DNA of 64,000 nt from Zeimonas sp050187175 (GTDB lineage: Bacteria; Pseudomonadota; Gammaproteobacteria; Burkholderiales; Burkholderiaceae_E): positions 62,001-126,000 of the forward strand of contig JBFWXS010000005.1 in the NCBI GenBank assembly GCA_050187175.1. The letters run 5' to 3'. The position numbers and the translations under genes were made by a program. Below, piece after piece: positions 35,174 through 44,814 of the stretch; the first letter of the stretch is position 1; every line of letters starts with the position of its first letter. The notes beneath the pieces were generated by a model. It made no database searches and was not told the origin of the DNA. It worked only from the letters and a program-made list of their open reading frames with translations.

Positions 35174-36469
35174 TCAGCCCAGCCGATCAGTCCCCATATA
35201 CGCCCGCAGCGCCACCGGCACTCGCACCGAGCCGTCGGCCTGCTGGTAGTTCTCGAGCACCGCGACCAGCGCCCGCCCGACAGCCAGCCCCGAGCCGTTC
35301 AGTGTATGCAGCAAGGCCGGCTTGCCATCGGCGCTGCGATAGCGCGCCTGCATGCGGCGAGCCTGGAAGGCCTCGCAGTTCGACACCGACGAGATCTCGC
35401 GGTACGTGTTCTGCGCCGGCAGCCAGACTTCGAGGTCGTAGGTCTTGGCTGAACCGAAGCCCATGTCGCCGGTGCACAGCAGCATCACGCGGTAGGGCAG
35501 TTCGAGCCGGCGCAGGATGGTCTCGGCGTGCGCCACCATCTGTTCGAGCGCGTCGTACGACTGCTCGGGCGGCACGATCTGCACCATCTCGACCTTGTCG
35601 AACTGGTGCTGCCGGATCATCCCGCGCGTATCGCGGCCGTACGAGCCGGCCTCAGAGCGGAAGCACGGGGTATGCGCGGTCAGCTTGATCGGCAGATCCG
35701 CGGCCGGCACGATCTCGCCGCGCACCAGGTTGGTCAGCGGCACTTCCGAAGTCGGGATCAGGTACAGCGCCTCCCCTTCCCCCTCCTGCCCGCCCTTGCG
35801 CGCAGCGAACAGATCCTGCTCGAACTTCGGCAACTGGCCGGTACCCCGCAGCGTCTCGGCATTGACGATGTATGGCGTATAGCACTCGGTATAGCCATGC
35901 TCACCCGTCTGCACGTCGAGCATGAACTGCGCCAGCGCGCGATGCAGCTTGGCGATGGCGCCCTTCATCACAGCGAAGCGCGCGCCGGCCAGCTTGCTGC
36001 CGGCCTCGAAATCGAGTCCCAGCGGCGCGCCGACGTCGACGTGGTCGCGCGGCGCGAAGCCGGCGCGATCAGGCGTCCAGCCCTCGGGCGCCCAGCGCCG
36101 GACTTCGACGTTGCCGCGCTCGTCCGCGCCCACCGGTACGCTGTCGTGCGGCAGGTTCGGCAGCTGCAGCAGCCAGTCGTTCAGCTTCGCCTGCACGAGG
36201 TCGTTCTCGGCCGAGGCGATCTTCTGCTCGTCGGTGATGCCGGCCACTTCGGCCAGCTGCGCCGAGGCGTCCTCGCCGCGCGCCTTCAGCTGTCCAATGC
36301 TCTTGGACAAGGCATTGCGCCGCGCCTGCAGCGATTCGGCACGCATCTGCAGCGCCTTGCGCTCGGCTTCGAGCGCGCTGAACGCGGCGACGTCGAGCGT
36401 GTAGCCGCGCGCCGCCAGCCGGGCGGCGACACCATCGAGGTCTTTGCGAAGAAGCGCGAGGTCGAGCAT
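35174..36469 (-). CDS. serS: Seryl-tRNA synthetase
   Basis: A 431-residue class II enzyme. An N-terminal antiparallel coiled coil (about 25-105) grips the long variable arm of tRNA-Ser. Motif 2 is FRSEAGSYGRDTRGMIRQHQ and motif 3 is HTLNGSGLAVGRALVAVLEN. The length is standard and the ATG at 36469 is unambiguous. It is the last gene of the ftsK-lolA-MFS-rarA-serS series on the minus strand, 62 bp after rarA. Confidence 0.98.
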   Translation of the reverse strand: MLDLALLRKDLDGVAARLAARGYTLDVAAFSALEAERKALQMRAESLQARRNALSKSIGQLKARGEDASAQLAEVAGITDEQKIASAENDLVQAKLNDWLLQLPNLPHDSVPVGADERGNVEVRRWAPEGWTPDRAGFAPRDHVDVGAPLGLDFEAGSKLAGARFAVMKGAIAKLHRALAQFMLDVQTGEHGYTECYTPYIVNAETLRGTGQLPKFEQDLFAARKGGQEGEGEALYLIPTSEVPLTNLVRGEIVPAADLPIKLTAHTPCFRSEAGSYGRDTRGMIRQHQFDKVEMVQIVPPEQSYDALEQMVAHAETILRRLELPYRVMLLCTGDMGFGSAKTYDLEVWLPAQNTYREISSVSNCEAFQARRMQARYRSADGKPALLHTLNGSGLAVGRALVAVLENYQQADGSVRVPVALRAYMGTDRLG

Positions 36470-36531
36470 GAGTAGTGCGCGAAGCGTTGCGAGTCGGAAA
36501 GCCTTTCAGTTTAACAGCCGCGCTTCCTCTA

Positions 36532-37836
36532 TCATTTCCTGCCTGCTTCCTCATCCCATTTCTTGAGCAGCGCAAGCTTCTCGCCGATCTTGATCTCCAG
36601 CCCGCGGGGAACAGGCTGATACCAGCCCGGCTCCTTGATGCCCTCGGGCAGGTAGGTCTCGCCGGCCGCATAGGCATTGGGCTCGTCATGAGCATATCGG
36701 TACTCATGCCCGTAGCCGAGCTCCTTCATGAGCCGGGTCGGCGCGTTCCTGAGATGGACCGGCACCTCGCGGCTCTTGTCCTGCTTCACGAAGGCGCGTG
36801 CCTGGTTGTAGGCGTTGTAGCCCGCGTTGCTCTTGGCGGCGACGGCCAGATAGATCACCGCCTGGCCCAGCGCCAGCTCGCCTTCGGGGCTGCCCAAGCG
36901 TTCATAGGTCAGCGCCGCGTCATTGGCGATCTGCATGGCCCTCGGATCGGCCAGTCCGATGTCTTCCCAGGCCATCCGGACGATCCGTCGCGCCAGATAG
37001 CGCGGATCGGCACCACCGTCGAGCATCCGCGTCAGCCAGTAGAGGGCGGCGTCGGGATGCGAGCCGCGGACCGACTTGTGCAGGGCCGAGATCTGGTCGT
37101 AGAAATTGTCGCCGCCTTTGTCGAAGCGCCTCGAATTCAAGGTCAGGGCGTTGCGGACGAAGTCGGCGTCGATCTTGCGTACACCGGCCGCGCCGGCGGC
37201 CGTCTGGCACTGCTCGAGCAGGTTCAGGAAGCGCCTGGCGTCTCCGTCCGCATAGCCGATGATCGTATCGGCGGCCAGCTCGTCGAACTCGAGCTCGCCC
37301 AGCGCCTTCTGCTGCGCGCGGTGCAGAAGCTGCTTCAGCTCTTCCTCGGTCAGCGACTTCAGCACGTAGACCTGGGCCCGCGACAGCAGCGCCGAGTTCA
37401 CCTCGAACGACGGGTTTTCCGTCGTGGCGCCGATGAAGGTCACCAGGCCGCTTTCGGCATAGGGAAGAAGCGCGTCCTGCTGCGCTTTGTTGAACCGGTG
37501 TATCTCGTCGACGAACAGGATCGTGTGCTTGCCCAGGGCCAGGTTCTGCTCGGCCTGCTCCATGGCGGCCCGGATGTCCTTCACGCCGGAGAAGACGGCG
37601 GACAGCGCGATGAACTCGCACTTGAAGGCCGTCGCCGTGAGCCGCGCCAGCGTGGTCTTGCCGACACCGGGCGGCCCCCAGAAGATCATCGAGTGCGGCT
37701 TGCCGGACTGGAACGCCAGCCGCAGCGGCTTGCCCTCGCCCAGCAGATGCGACTGTCCGATCACCTCGTCCAGCGTCTTGGGGCGCAGGGCTTCAGCAAG
37801 CGGCGCCGGGGGCTCGTGTGCGAACAGGTCAGCCAT
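36532..37836 (-). CDS. rarA: Replication-associated recombination protein A (RarA/MgsA)
   Basis: A 434-residue AAA+ ATPase acting at stalled replication forks, related to clamp-loader subunits and eukaryotic WRNIP1. Walker A GPPGVGKTTLA around Lys60, Walker B ILFVDEIHRF at Asp110/Glu111, sensor 1 FIGATTENPSFEVN, and the C-terminal tetramerisation region with YLARRIVRMAWEDIGLADP and AYNQARAFVK. The start at 37836 (MADLFAHEPP) is preceded by a G-rich stretch; the frame is open five codons further upstream. Placement next to serS and lolA is conserved in proteobacteria. Confidence 0.97.
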   Translation of the reverse strand: MADLFAHEPPAPLAEALRPKTLDEVIGQSHLLGEGKPLRLAFQSGKPHSMIFWGPPGVGKTTLARLTATAFKCEFIALSAVFSGVKDIRAAMEQAEQNLALGKHTILFVDEIHRFNKAQQDALLPYAESGLVTFIGATTENPSFEVNSALLSRAQVYVLKSLTEEELKQLLHRAQQKALGELEFDELAADTIIGYADGDARRFLNLLEQCQTAAGAAGVRKIDADFVRNALTLNSRRFDKGGDNFYDQISALHKSVRGSHPDAALYWLTRMLDGGADPRYLARRIVRMAWEDIGLADPRAMQIANDAALTYERLGSPEGELALGQAVIYLAVAAKSNAGYNAYNQARAFVKQDKSREVPVHLRNAPTRLMKELGYGHEYRYAHDEPNAYAAGETYLPEGIKEPGWYQPVPRGLEIKIGEKLALLKKWDEEAGRK

Positions 37837-37889
37837 GCCGCGCCCCCGCACGAGGCCGATCGACGATGCCGCCGGCCCCTGGCGCGGCC

Positions 37890-39158
37890 TCAGAGCGCTT
37901 GCGCGGCGGCATGTCCATGCTGGCTGCGCGCCGCGCGGCCGGTCCCGAGCGCTCCGACGATCATCGCCACCTGCGCCACGGCGATACCGACCCAGACCAG
38001 CGCAGGCGAGTGCAGATCCATGAGCAGCCCGTAGATGAACGGCGCCACCGCCATTCCCGTGTCCATGCCGGAATAGACAATGCCGTAGACGCGCCCGGTC
38101 GCGCCCGGCGGCGTCGCTCCCCGGATCAGCATGTCACGTGCCGGATAGGCAATGCCGGCCGCCACGCCCATCAGCGCGAACAGCACGGGCACGATCCAGC
38201 CGGGCCAAGGCACGAACGCGACACTCAGCGCCAGCGCGGCGGCCAGCGTGAAGCAGATGCCGATGACCTGTTCGGCACGCTGCGTCCGGCCCGCCAGAAA
38301 GCCGCCCGCCACGGTGCCGCAGGCGCTGGCCAGCATATAGGCGGTCAGGCACCAGGCAGCCCAGCTCATAGGCACCGCATGCAGCTGCCGCGCGGCTTCC
38401 GTGCCGAAACTCTGCACGCCGCTCAGCGCCAGCGAACCGGCGAAGAAGAACGCGAAGCTCAGCCAGATCGCCGGCAGCTTAAGGAAATCCAGCACGCCCC
38501 CCGTTCCAGGCGGCGCGGCCGCGGGCGTGCCCGCAGCGCCGCCTGCCTCGGCAACCAGCCGCGGCGCCATGCGCAGCGCGTCGCGATTGGTCCAGACCAG
38601 CAGCAGCACGGCAAGCGCCAGCACGCTGGCGCTCGCCAGCGCCTGGCGCCAGCCGGCCCATTGGGCGATGCCGATCAGGAAGAGCGGCGCCAGCGCCCAG
38701 CCGATGCTGCCGCTCACGCCGTGCATCGCATAGGCATGGCCGATGCGGTCCGACGAGATGCGGCTGTTCAGGATCGAGTAGTCGACCGGGTGGAACGACG
38801 CATTGCCCAGGCCGGCCAATGCCGCGCCCAGCATCAAGGCCGCGTAACTGGGACTGATCGCCAGCACTGCCGCGGCGCCGGCGAACAACCCGATCGAGCC
38901 GACCATGACAGGCACCGGTCCGACGCGATCGACCAGAAAGCCCGACAGCGCCTGACCGACGCCGGACACGACGAAGAACACCGACATCAGCAGGCCGAGT
39001 TCCGAGTAGGACAGCGCAAAGGCATCCTTCAGCCACGGAAACAGCGGGGCGATGATCAGCTGGAAAAAATGCGACAGCCCGTGCGCGACACCGACGACCG
39101 CTATGACGCGCAAATCGCCGGCACCGGCAGCCGGGCTCGCCAGGGCCGGACGAGTCAC
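37890..39158 (-). CDS. MFS transporter
   Basis: A 422-residue major facilitator with 12 predicted spans and a central Gly/Ala/Pro loop (about 205-225). Recognisable stretches include HGLSHFFQLIIAPLFPWLKD at the N-terminus and LVDRVGPVPVMVGS in the loop 2-3 region. The helix-1 pattern resembles the fosmidomycin-resistance-like group, but the substrate cannot be told. It lies between lolA and rarA on the same strand, where many relatives have no extra gene, so it may be an insertion into the conserved block. Confidence 0.88.
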   Translation of the reverse strand: MTRPALASPAAGAGDLRVIAVVGVAHGLSHFFQLIIAPLFPWLKDAFALSYSELGLLMSVFFVVSGVGQALSGFLVDRVGPVPVMVGSIGLFAGAAAVLAISPSYAALMLGAALAGLGNASFHPVDYSILNSRISSDRIGHAYAMHGVSGSIGWALAPLFLIGIAQWAGWRQALASASVLALAVLLLVWTNRDALRMAPRLVAEAGGAAGTPAAAPPGTGGVLDFLKLPAIWLSFAFFFAGSLALSGVQSFGTEAARQLHAVPMSWAAWCLTAYMLASACGTVAGGFLAGRTQRAEQVIGICFTLAAALALSVAFVPWPGWIVPVLFALMGVAAGIAYPARDMLIRGATPPGATGRVYGIVYSGMDTGMAVAPFIYGLLMDLHSPALVWVGIAVAQVAMIVGALGTGRAARSQHGHAAAQAL

Positions 39159-39259
39159 TGGGAAACTCCACTGCAGGTCAAGCCGTCAAGCTTACCCGAA
39201 GCAGCGGCAGCGGCCGCGAGACGGCCCTGCCGCCGGTGGGTGTCCGGAGAGCGACGCTC

Positions 39260-39967
39260 TTACTGCTCGACCACATCCGCCCCCTTAGGCGGCACGAACC
39301 GAAACGACTCCGCGGCAATCGCCAGATTGCGCCGGATGCCGGCAAACGTGAAGCGCGACAGCCGACCGAACGCGTCACGCACTTCCATCACCTCCGGCAG
39401 GCCGTTGCGGAAGGCCAGCGAGATCCGCTCGAAGCCGGGCTCCTGGCTGCGCGGCAGCGCCTCCAGCCATTCGCGACCGTCCTTGGGCGCAAGCTCGCGC
39501 AGCTGGAACTGGCGGTCCAGATCCTCGGTGCCGAACAGGATGGCGGCCGGCGTCGAACTCATCGATTCGGACAGTTTCCTGACCGTGACCTGGTTCAGGT
39601 CCTTGTCGAAGAAGTACAGCTTGCTGCCGTCGGCCACCAGCAGCTGCTCGAACGGCTGCCGCACTTCCCAGCGGAAGCGGCCCGGTTTGGAGAATGCGAA
39701 GCTGCCGCTGCTCGATTCAGCCACCTGGCCATTCTCGCGCAGCAGCTGCTGTGTGAAATCGCCTTGGGCCGAGCGAGTCTGAGCGACGAATTCGCGCAGC
39801 TGTTCGAGCGCGCCGGCATGCGCCGATGTCGCGCCCAACGCACTCATTGCGACCATGGCGGCGAGCGGGACCATCGCGGCCAGAAGAAGGCCGGCACGGA
39901 TCGACGCGCATGCTCGCGCAAAGCCCGACGCGGCGGACCGCCGCAGCGGTCGGAACGAAACGATCAT
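39260..39967 (-). CDS. lolA: Outer-membrane lipoprotein carrier protein LolA
   Basis: A 235-residue periplasmic chaperone that takes lipoproteins from LolCDE and hands them to LolB. A long signal peptide ends at about residue 51 (SALGATSAHA). The mature part shows FVAQTRSAQGDFTQQLL, SGSFAFSKPGRFRWEVRQPF, QLLVADGSKLYFFDKDLNQV and a C-terminal FRFVPPKGADVV. It begins 6 bp after the ftsK stop, the usual ftsK-lolA pairing. Confidence 0.96.
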   Translation of the reverse strand: MIVSFRPLRRSAASGFARACASIRAGLLLAAMVPLAAMVAMSALGATSAHAGALEQLREFVAQTRSAQGDFTQQLLRENGQVAESSSGSFAFSKPGRFRWEVRQPFEQLLVADGSKLYFFDKDLNQVTVRKLSESMSSTPAAILFGTEDLDRQFQLRELAPKDGREWLEALPRSQEPGFERISLAFRNGLPEVMEVRDAFGRLSRFTFAGIRRNLAIAAESFRFVPPKGADVVEQ

Positions 39968-39973
39968 CGATAG

Positions 39974-42334
39974 TCAATCCTGCGAAGAAGGCACGAGCAG
40001 TTCGCGATTGCCGTTAGTCGCCATCGCCGAGACGAGGCCAGACTTCTCCATCTGCTCGAGCAAGCGGGCGGCCCGGTTGTAGCCGATGCGCAGGTGACGC
40101 TGCACCAGCGAGATCGACGCCCGCTTGTGCTTGATGACGACCGCCACGGCCTGGTCGTACATCGGATCGGCTTCGCCATCGACGCCCGCCTCGGCCAGCG
40201 TCTGCGACAAGCCGCCGAAGCCGACGGCGCTGCCCGAATCGACCTCGTCGGGCACGCCGCCCTCGAGGATGCCTTCGACGTACTGCGGATCGGCCAGCTG
40301 CTTCCAGTGCTCGACGACCTTGTGCACTTCCTCGTCGGCGACGTAAGCACCGTGAACGCGCACCGGCACGCCGCTGCCCGAGGGCATGTACAGCATGTCG
40401 CCGTGTCCGAGCAGCGACTCGGCGCCCATCTGGTCGAGAATGGTCCTCGAATCGATCTTAGACGACACCTGGAACGCGATGCGGGTCGGAATGTTCGCCT
40501 TGATCAGGCCGGTGATGACGTCGACGGACGGCCGCTGCGTGGCCAGGACCAGATGGATGCCGGCCGCGCGCGCCTTCTGAGCCAGCCGCGCGATCAGCTC
40601 CTCGATCTTCTTGCCGACCACCATCATCAGGTCGGCCAGCTCGTCGATGACGACGACGATCTGCGGCAGCTTGTCCAGCGGCTCCGGCGCATCGGGCGTC
40701 AGCGAGAACGGATTCGGGATCAGCTCCTCGCGCTTGGCTGCATCCGCCAGCTTCTGGTTGTAGCCGGACAGGTTGCGCACGCCCAGCTTGCTCATCACGC
40801 GGTAGCGGCGCTCCATCTCTGCCACGCACCAGTTCAGCGCGTTGCCCGCCTGCCGCATGTCGGTGACCACCGGCGCCAGCAGATGCGGAATGCCTTCGTA
40901 GACGCTCATCTCGAGCATCTTCGGATCGATCAGGATCAGCCGCACCTGCGTCGGGTCGCTTTTGTACAGCAGCGACAGCAGCATCGCGTTGATGCCCACC
41001 GACTTGCCGGAACCAGTCGTGCCGGCCACCAGCAGGTGCGGCATCTTGGCCAGGTCGGCCACCATCGGATTGCCGGCGATGTCCTTGCCCAGCGCCAGCG
41101 TGATCGGCGAAGAACTCGTTGCGTAGACCTGCGAACCGAGGATCTCCGACAGCCGCACGATCTCGCGGCGCGCGTTCGGCAGCTCGAGCCCCATCAGGTT
41201 CTTGCCGGGAATCGTCTCGACGACGCGGATCGACACCAGCGACAGCGCGCGCGCCAGGTCCTTGGACAGATTGACGATCTGGCTGCCCTTGACGCCGGTG
41301 GCCGGCTCGATCTCGTAGCGCGTGATCACCGGACCGGGATAGGCGGCGACGACGTTGGCCGCGACATTGAAGTCGGCCAGCTTCTTCTCGATCAGCCGCG
41401 AGGTGTACTCGAGCATCTCCTGCGACACCGTCTCCTGCGCGGCCGGCGGCTCATCGAGCAGCGACACCGGCGGCAGCTGCGTGTCGGCAGGCAGGTCGGC
41501 GAACAGCGGCGTCTGCCGCTCGGCCTCGACGCGCTCGGAGCGTTCGATGCGCGCCACCGGCACCGCGATGCGCACGGGCTCGGGGTCGTCATCGAGGATG
41601 CGGCGCTTCTCCTGCACCTGCTCGGTTCGCACAGTGGCGGCGACCTCGCCGATGCGGCGGTCCTGCCGCGCCGAGATCGCCAGCGACACGCGCTGCACCA
41701 GCCATTCGAGCGCGTAGCCGACGCGCTCGAAGATCATCAGCCACGACCAGCCCGACCACAGGCTGAAGCCGGCCGCGACCAGCACCAGCAGCGCCAGCGT
41801 GCCGCCGACCGGGCCGAGCGCATCGAATAGCGGATCGGTGAGCACGGCGCCGACGATGCCGCCGGGCGCCAGCGGCAGCGCCACTTGCAGGCTGTGCAGC
41901 CGCGCCGATTCGACGCCGACGCAGCCGAGCAGCAGCAGTGCGAAGCCGAACCACCGCTCCCAGGCAAAGCGCTGCTCGGCGCCCTCGTCATCGGCCGGCG
42001 GCGCGCGCAGCGCGCGCCAGCCGCGGATCACCGAGACGCCCAGCAGCGCCACCAGCAGATAGCTGCTGAGGCCGAACAGATACAGCAGCAGATCGGCGAA
42101 CCATGCGCCGACGCGGCCGCCGGCGTTGCTGATGCCCGGCGTGGCCACCGCATGCGACCAGCCCGGGTCGGCCTTGTGATAGGTCAGCAGGATCAGCAGC
42201 AGGTACAGGCCCAGCGCGGCCAGCGCGATCCAGCCGACCTCCTGTACCAGGCGCCAGCCCTTGTCCGACAAACGAAGCTGCCCGCCCATGGCGGACCGGC
42301 CCGGAGAAACTGAAGCGGCCGTGGTGCGCGCCAT
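39974..42334 (-). CDS. ftsK: DNA translocase FtsK
   Basis: A 786-residue septal motor that pumps chromosome dimers to dif for XerCD resolution. Four membrane spans lie within about 30-195, then a fairly short linker. The motor domain carries Walker A VAGTTGSGKSVGINAM (Lys at about 444) and Walker B LILIDPKMLEM. The C-terminal gamma winged helix (about 720-785) reads SISLVQRHLRIGYNRAARLL and recognises KOPS. The linker is shorter than in E. coli, as in most betaproteobacteria. It follows the Crp-like gene by 21 bp. Confidence 0.97.
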   Translation of the reverse strand: MARTTAASVSPGRSAMGGQLRLSDKGWRLVQEVGWIALAALGLYLLLILLTYHKADPGWSHAVATPGISNAGGRVGAWFADLLLYLFGLSSYLLVALLGVSVIRGWRALRAPPADDEGAEQRFAWERWFGFALLLLGCVGVESARLHSLQVALPLAPGGIVGAVLTDPLFDALGPVGGTLALLVLVAAGFSLWSGWSWLMIFERVGYALEWLVQRVSLAISARQDRRIGEVAATVRTEQVQEKRRILDDDPEPVRIAVPVARIERSERVEAERQTPLFADLPADTQLPPVSLLDEPPAAQETVSQEMLEYTSRLIEKKLADFNVAANVVAAYPGPVITRYEIEPATGVKGSQIVNLSKDLARALSLVSIRVVETIPGKNLMGLELPNARREIVRLSEILGSQVYATSSSPITLALGKDIAGNPMVADLAKMPHLLVAGTTGSGKSVGINAMLLSLLYKSDPTQVRLILIDPKMLEMSVYEGIPHLLAPVVTDMRQAGNALNWCVAEMERRYRVMSKLGVRNLSGYNQKLADAAKREELIPNPFSLTPDAPEPLDKLPQIVVVIDELADLMMVVGKKIEELIARLAQKARAAGIHLVLATQRPSVDVITGLIKANIPTRIAFQVSSKIDSRTILDQMGAESLLGHGDMLYMPSGSGVPVRVHGAYVADEEVHKVVEHWKQLADPQYVEGILEGGVPDEVDSGSAVGFGGLSQTLAEAGVDGEADPMYDQAVAVVIKHKRASISLVQRHLRIGYNRAARLLEQMEKSGLVSAMATNGNRELLVPSSQD

Positions 42335-42355
42335 CGTACTCGTACTTCCCTGCGG

Positions 42356-43030
42356 TCAGCTGATGTAGGAACTGATCTTCTCGCGCAGCAGCAGCCGGCC
42401 CTCGGCCATCGGCACGATGTAGCCGTCCAGCTCGAGGCCCTTCATCACGCGCGAGACCATTTCGCGCGAGGCGCCGATCATCTTGGCGATCTCCTGGCGC
42501 GGCAGCTTGTTCTTCACCACGCGCTCGCCGTTGACGTGCTCGGAGAAGTCGAGCAGCACGCGCGCGACGCGGCCGTACACGTCGAGCAGCGCCAGCGTCT
42601 CGATCTTCTGGTCGGCCTCGCGCAGCCGCTTGACCAAACCCTTCATCACCGCCATGCACATCTCGTTGCTCTGCAGCAGCATCGATTTGAAGCTATCCTT
42701 GTTGATCGCCATGAAATCGCACGATTCCAGCGTGATGACGCTGGCCGAGCGCGGCGAATCGTCGATCAGGCTCATCTCGCCGAAGAAGTCGCCCGAGCCG
42801 AGCACGGCGAGGATCACCTCCTTGCCCTCCGAATCGGAGCGCTGCACCTTGGCCCGGCCCGAGAGCAGGATGTACAGTGACTGAGACGGCTCCCCTTCGG
42901 ACACGATGGTCCGGCCTTTCGGATAGTTGCGGCGCGAACTGCCCGCCGCCAGCGTTTCAAGCTGCTGCTCGTTCAGACTGGACAGCAGCGGCACGCGCCG
43001 CAGGAACGCCTTGTTTTCTTCGTGAGCCAT
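42356..43030 (-). CDS. Crp/Fnr-family transcriptional regulator
   Basis: A 224-residue regulator. The N-terminal cyclic-nucleotide-binding beta roll includes GRTIVSEGEPSQSLYILLSG and GSGDFFGEMSLIDDSPRSAS; the R/S pair of the phosphate-binding cassette suggests that it can bind a cyclic nucleotide. The C-terminal HTH is KLPRQEIAKMIGASREMVSR. No Fe-S cysteines like those of Fnr are present at the N-terminus. The ATG at 43030 with GAGGTG upstream is preferred to the GTG two codons earlier. It is divergent from trxB. A CRP-like site lies at 46837-46852, but a link is not shown. Confidence 0.92.
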   Translation of the reverse strand: MAHEENKAFLRRVPLLSSLNEQQLETLAAGSSRRNYPKGRTIVSEGEPSQSLYILLSGRAKVQRSDSEGKEVILAVLGSGDFFGEMSLIDDSPRSASVITLESCDFMAINKDSFKSMLLQSNEMCMAVMKGLVKRLREADQKIETLALLDVYGRVARVLLDFSEHVNGERVVKNKLPRQEIAKMIGASREMVSRVMKGLELDGYIVPMAEGRLLLREKISSYIS

Positions 43031-43197
43031 ACCCACCTCTCGATCTGGAAAGGCCGCACCGCCGTGTCCGACCGACGGCCTCGCATCCTTATAATTCTGC
43101 CCTATTGGCCCCGATTATCACAAAACGCTCAAAGATTCAGCGCCTAAGCCAATGATTTTTTGAGATTTTAACAACGTCCACCCCCGTTCATCCGACA

Positions 43198-44160
43198 ATG
43201 ACCGCCACTCGCCACGCCCGCCTGCTGATCCTCGGTTCCGGCCCGGCCGGCTACACCGCCGCCGTCTATGCCGCGCGCGCCAATCTGCAGCCGGTGCTGA
43301 TCACCGGGCTGGCCCAGGGCGGCCAGCTGATGACGACTACCGACGTCGACAACTGGCCGGCCGACGCCGAAGGCGTGCAGGGGCCGGAGCTGATGGAGCG
43401 CTTCCAGAAGCATGCCGAACGCTTCGGCACCGAGATCATCTTCGACCACATCCACACCGCCAGGCTGGGCGAAAGGCCGGTGCGGCTGATCGGCGATTCG
43501 GGCGAATACACCTGCGATGCGCTGGTCATCGCCACCGGCGCCTCGGCGCGCTATCTCGGCCTGCCATCCGAAGAAGCCTTCATGGGCAAGGGCGTGTCGG
43601 CCTGCGCCACCTGCGACGGCTTCTTCTATCGCAAGCAGGATGTGGCAGTCGTGGGCGGCGGCAATACGGCCGTCGAGGAGGCGCTGTACCTGTCCAATAT
43701 CGCCCGCAAGGTCACCGTCATCCACCGCCGCGACCGCTTCCGCGCCGAGCCCATCCTGATCGACAAGCTGATGGCCAAGACGCGCGACGGCGGCAACGTC
43801 GAAGTGCTGTGGCATCACGAGCTCGACGAGGTTCAGGGCGACGACAGCGGCGTCACCAGCCTGAAGCTGCGCGACAACCGCGACGGCTCGGCGCGGCAGC
43901 TCGCGGTCTCCGGCCTGTTCGTCGCCATCGGCCACACGCCGAACACTTCGCTGTTCGACGGCCAGCTGGAGATGGCCAACGGCTACATCGTCACACGCAG
44001 CGGCCTGAGCGGCCAGGCCACCGCCACCAGCGTGCCGGGCGTGTTCGCCGCCGGCGACGTGCAGGACCACGTCTACCGCCAGGCGATCACCAGCGCCGCC
44101 ACCGGCTGCATGGCGGCTCTGGACGCGCAGCGCTATCTGGAGGCGGCCGAGTCGGCCTGA
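43198..44160 (+). CDS. trxB: Thioredoxin-disulfide reductase
   Basis: A 320-residue flavoprotein that reduces thioredoxin with NADPH. FAD-binding GSGPAGYTAAVYAARAN at the N-terminus, redox pair Cys136/Cys139 in ACATCDGFF, NADPH motif VGGGNTAVEEALYL, and the second FAD motif GVFAAGDVQDHVYRQA near the end. The upstream 160 bp are AT-rich and divergent from the Crp-like gene. The downstream smr gene starts 9 bp after the stop. Confidence 0.97.
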   Translation: MTATRHARLLILGSGPAGYTAAVYAARANLQPVLITGLAQGGQLMTTTDVDNWPADAEGVQGPELMERFQKHAERFGTEIIFDHIHTARLGERPVRLIGDSGEYTCDALVIATGASARYLGLPSEEAFMGKGVSACATCDGFFYRKQDVAVVGGGNTAVEEALYLSNIARKVTVIHRRDRFRAEPILIDKLMAKTRDGGNVEVLWHHELDEVQGDDSGVTSLKLRDNRDGSARQLAVSGLFVAIGHTPNTSLFDGQLEMANGYIVTRSGLSGQATATSVPGVFAAGDVQDHVYRQAITSAATGCMAALDAQRYLEAAESA

Positions 44161-44169
44161 CGGCTCACC

Positions 44170-44814
44170 ATGGCTCGCAGGCACGTCCTCGGCGATCTGG
44201 CCGCGCTCGGCGGCCTGCGCGACGAGCTGCGCGAGGCGGCTGAACGCCAGCGGCTCGACGAGCAGCGGCGCCGTGCGGCCGAACAGCGCGCCCGGCGCGA
44301 AAACGCCGTGTTCCGCGACGCCGTGGCCGACGCCACGCCGCTGCGTCCCACCGGACGCGCCGAGCTGCAGCGCCCCCTGCCCCAGCCCTCGCCGCGGCAG
44401 CGCGAGCTCGACGATCGCGCGGTGCTCGACGAATCGATGTCCGACGAGATCGACATCGAACGGCTGCTCGACGTCGACGAGGCGCTGTCATACCAGCGCC
44501 GCGGCATCGGCCCCGACGTCGTGCGCCGGCTGCGCCGCGGCGAATGGACGGTGCAGCGGCAGATCGATCTGCACGGCCTGCGCACCGACGAAGCCCGCGA
44601 AGCGCTGGCCGCGTTCCTGAACCAGGCGGTGCGCGATCAGCAGCGCTGCGTGCGCGTCATCCACGGCAAGGGGCTGGGCTCGATCGGCCGCGAACCGGTG
44701 CTGAAGATCAAGGTGCCGCGCTGGCTGGTGCAGCGGCAGGACGTTCAGGCCTTCTGCCAGGCAAGGCCCAATGACGGCGGCGCCGGCGCCTTGATCGTAC
44801 TGCTGCGGGTATAG
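44170..44814 (+). CDS. Smr-domain protein
   Basis: A 214-residue protein with a charged N-terminal coiled region and a C-terminal Smr (MutS2-related) domain (about 130-212): QIDLHGLRTDEAREALAAFL and VRVIHGKGLGSIGREPVLK. Smr domains are nucleases or nucleic-acid binders; stand-alone forms of the YdaL/SmrA type nick DNA or act on RNA. Cotranscribed with trxB, as in many Burkholderiales. The 3' end overlaps the convergent membrane-protein gene by 70 bp. Confidence 0.93.
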   Translation: MARRHVLGDLAALGGLRDELREAAERQRLDEQRRRAAEQRARRENAVFRDAVADATPLRPTGRAELQRPLPQPSPRQRELDDRAVLDESMSDEIDIERLLDVDEALSYQRRGIGPDVVRRLRRGEWTVQRQIDLHGLRTDEAREALAAFLNQAVRDQQRCVRVIHGKGLGSIGREPVLKIKVPRWLVQRQDVQAFCQARPNDGGAGALIVLLRV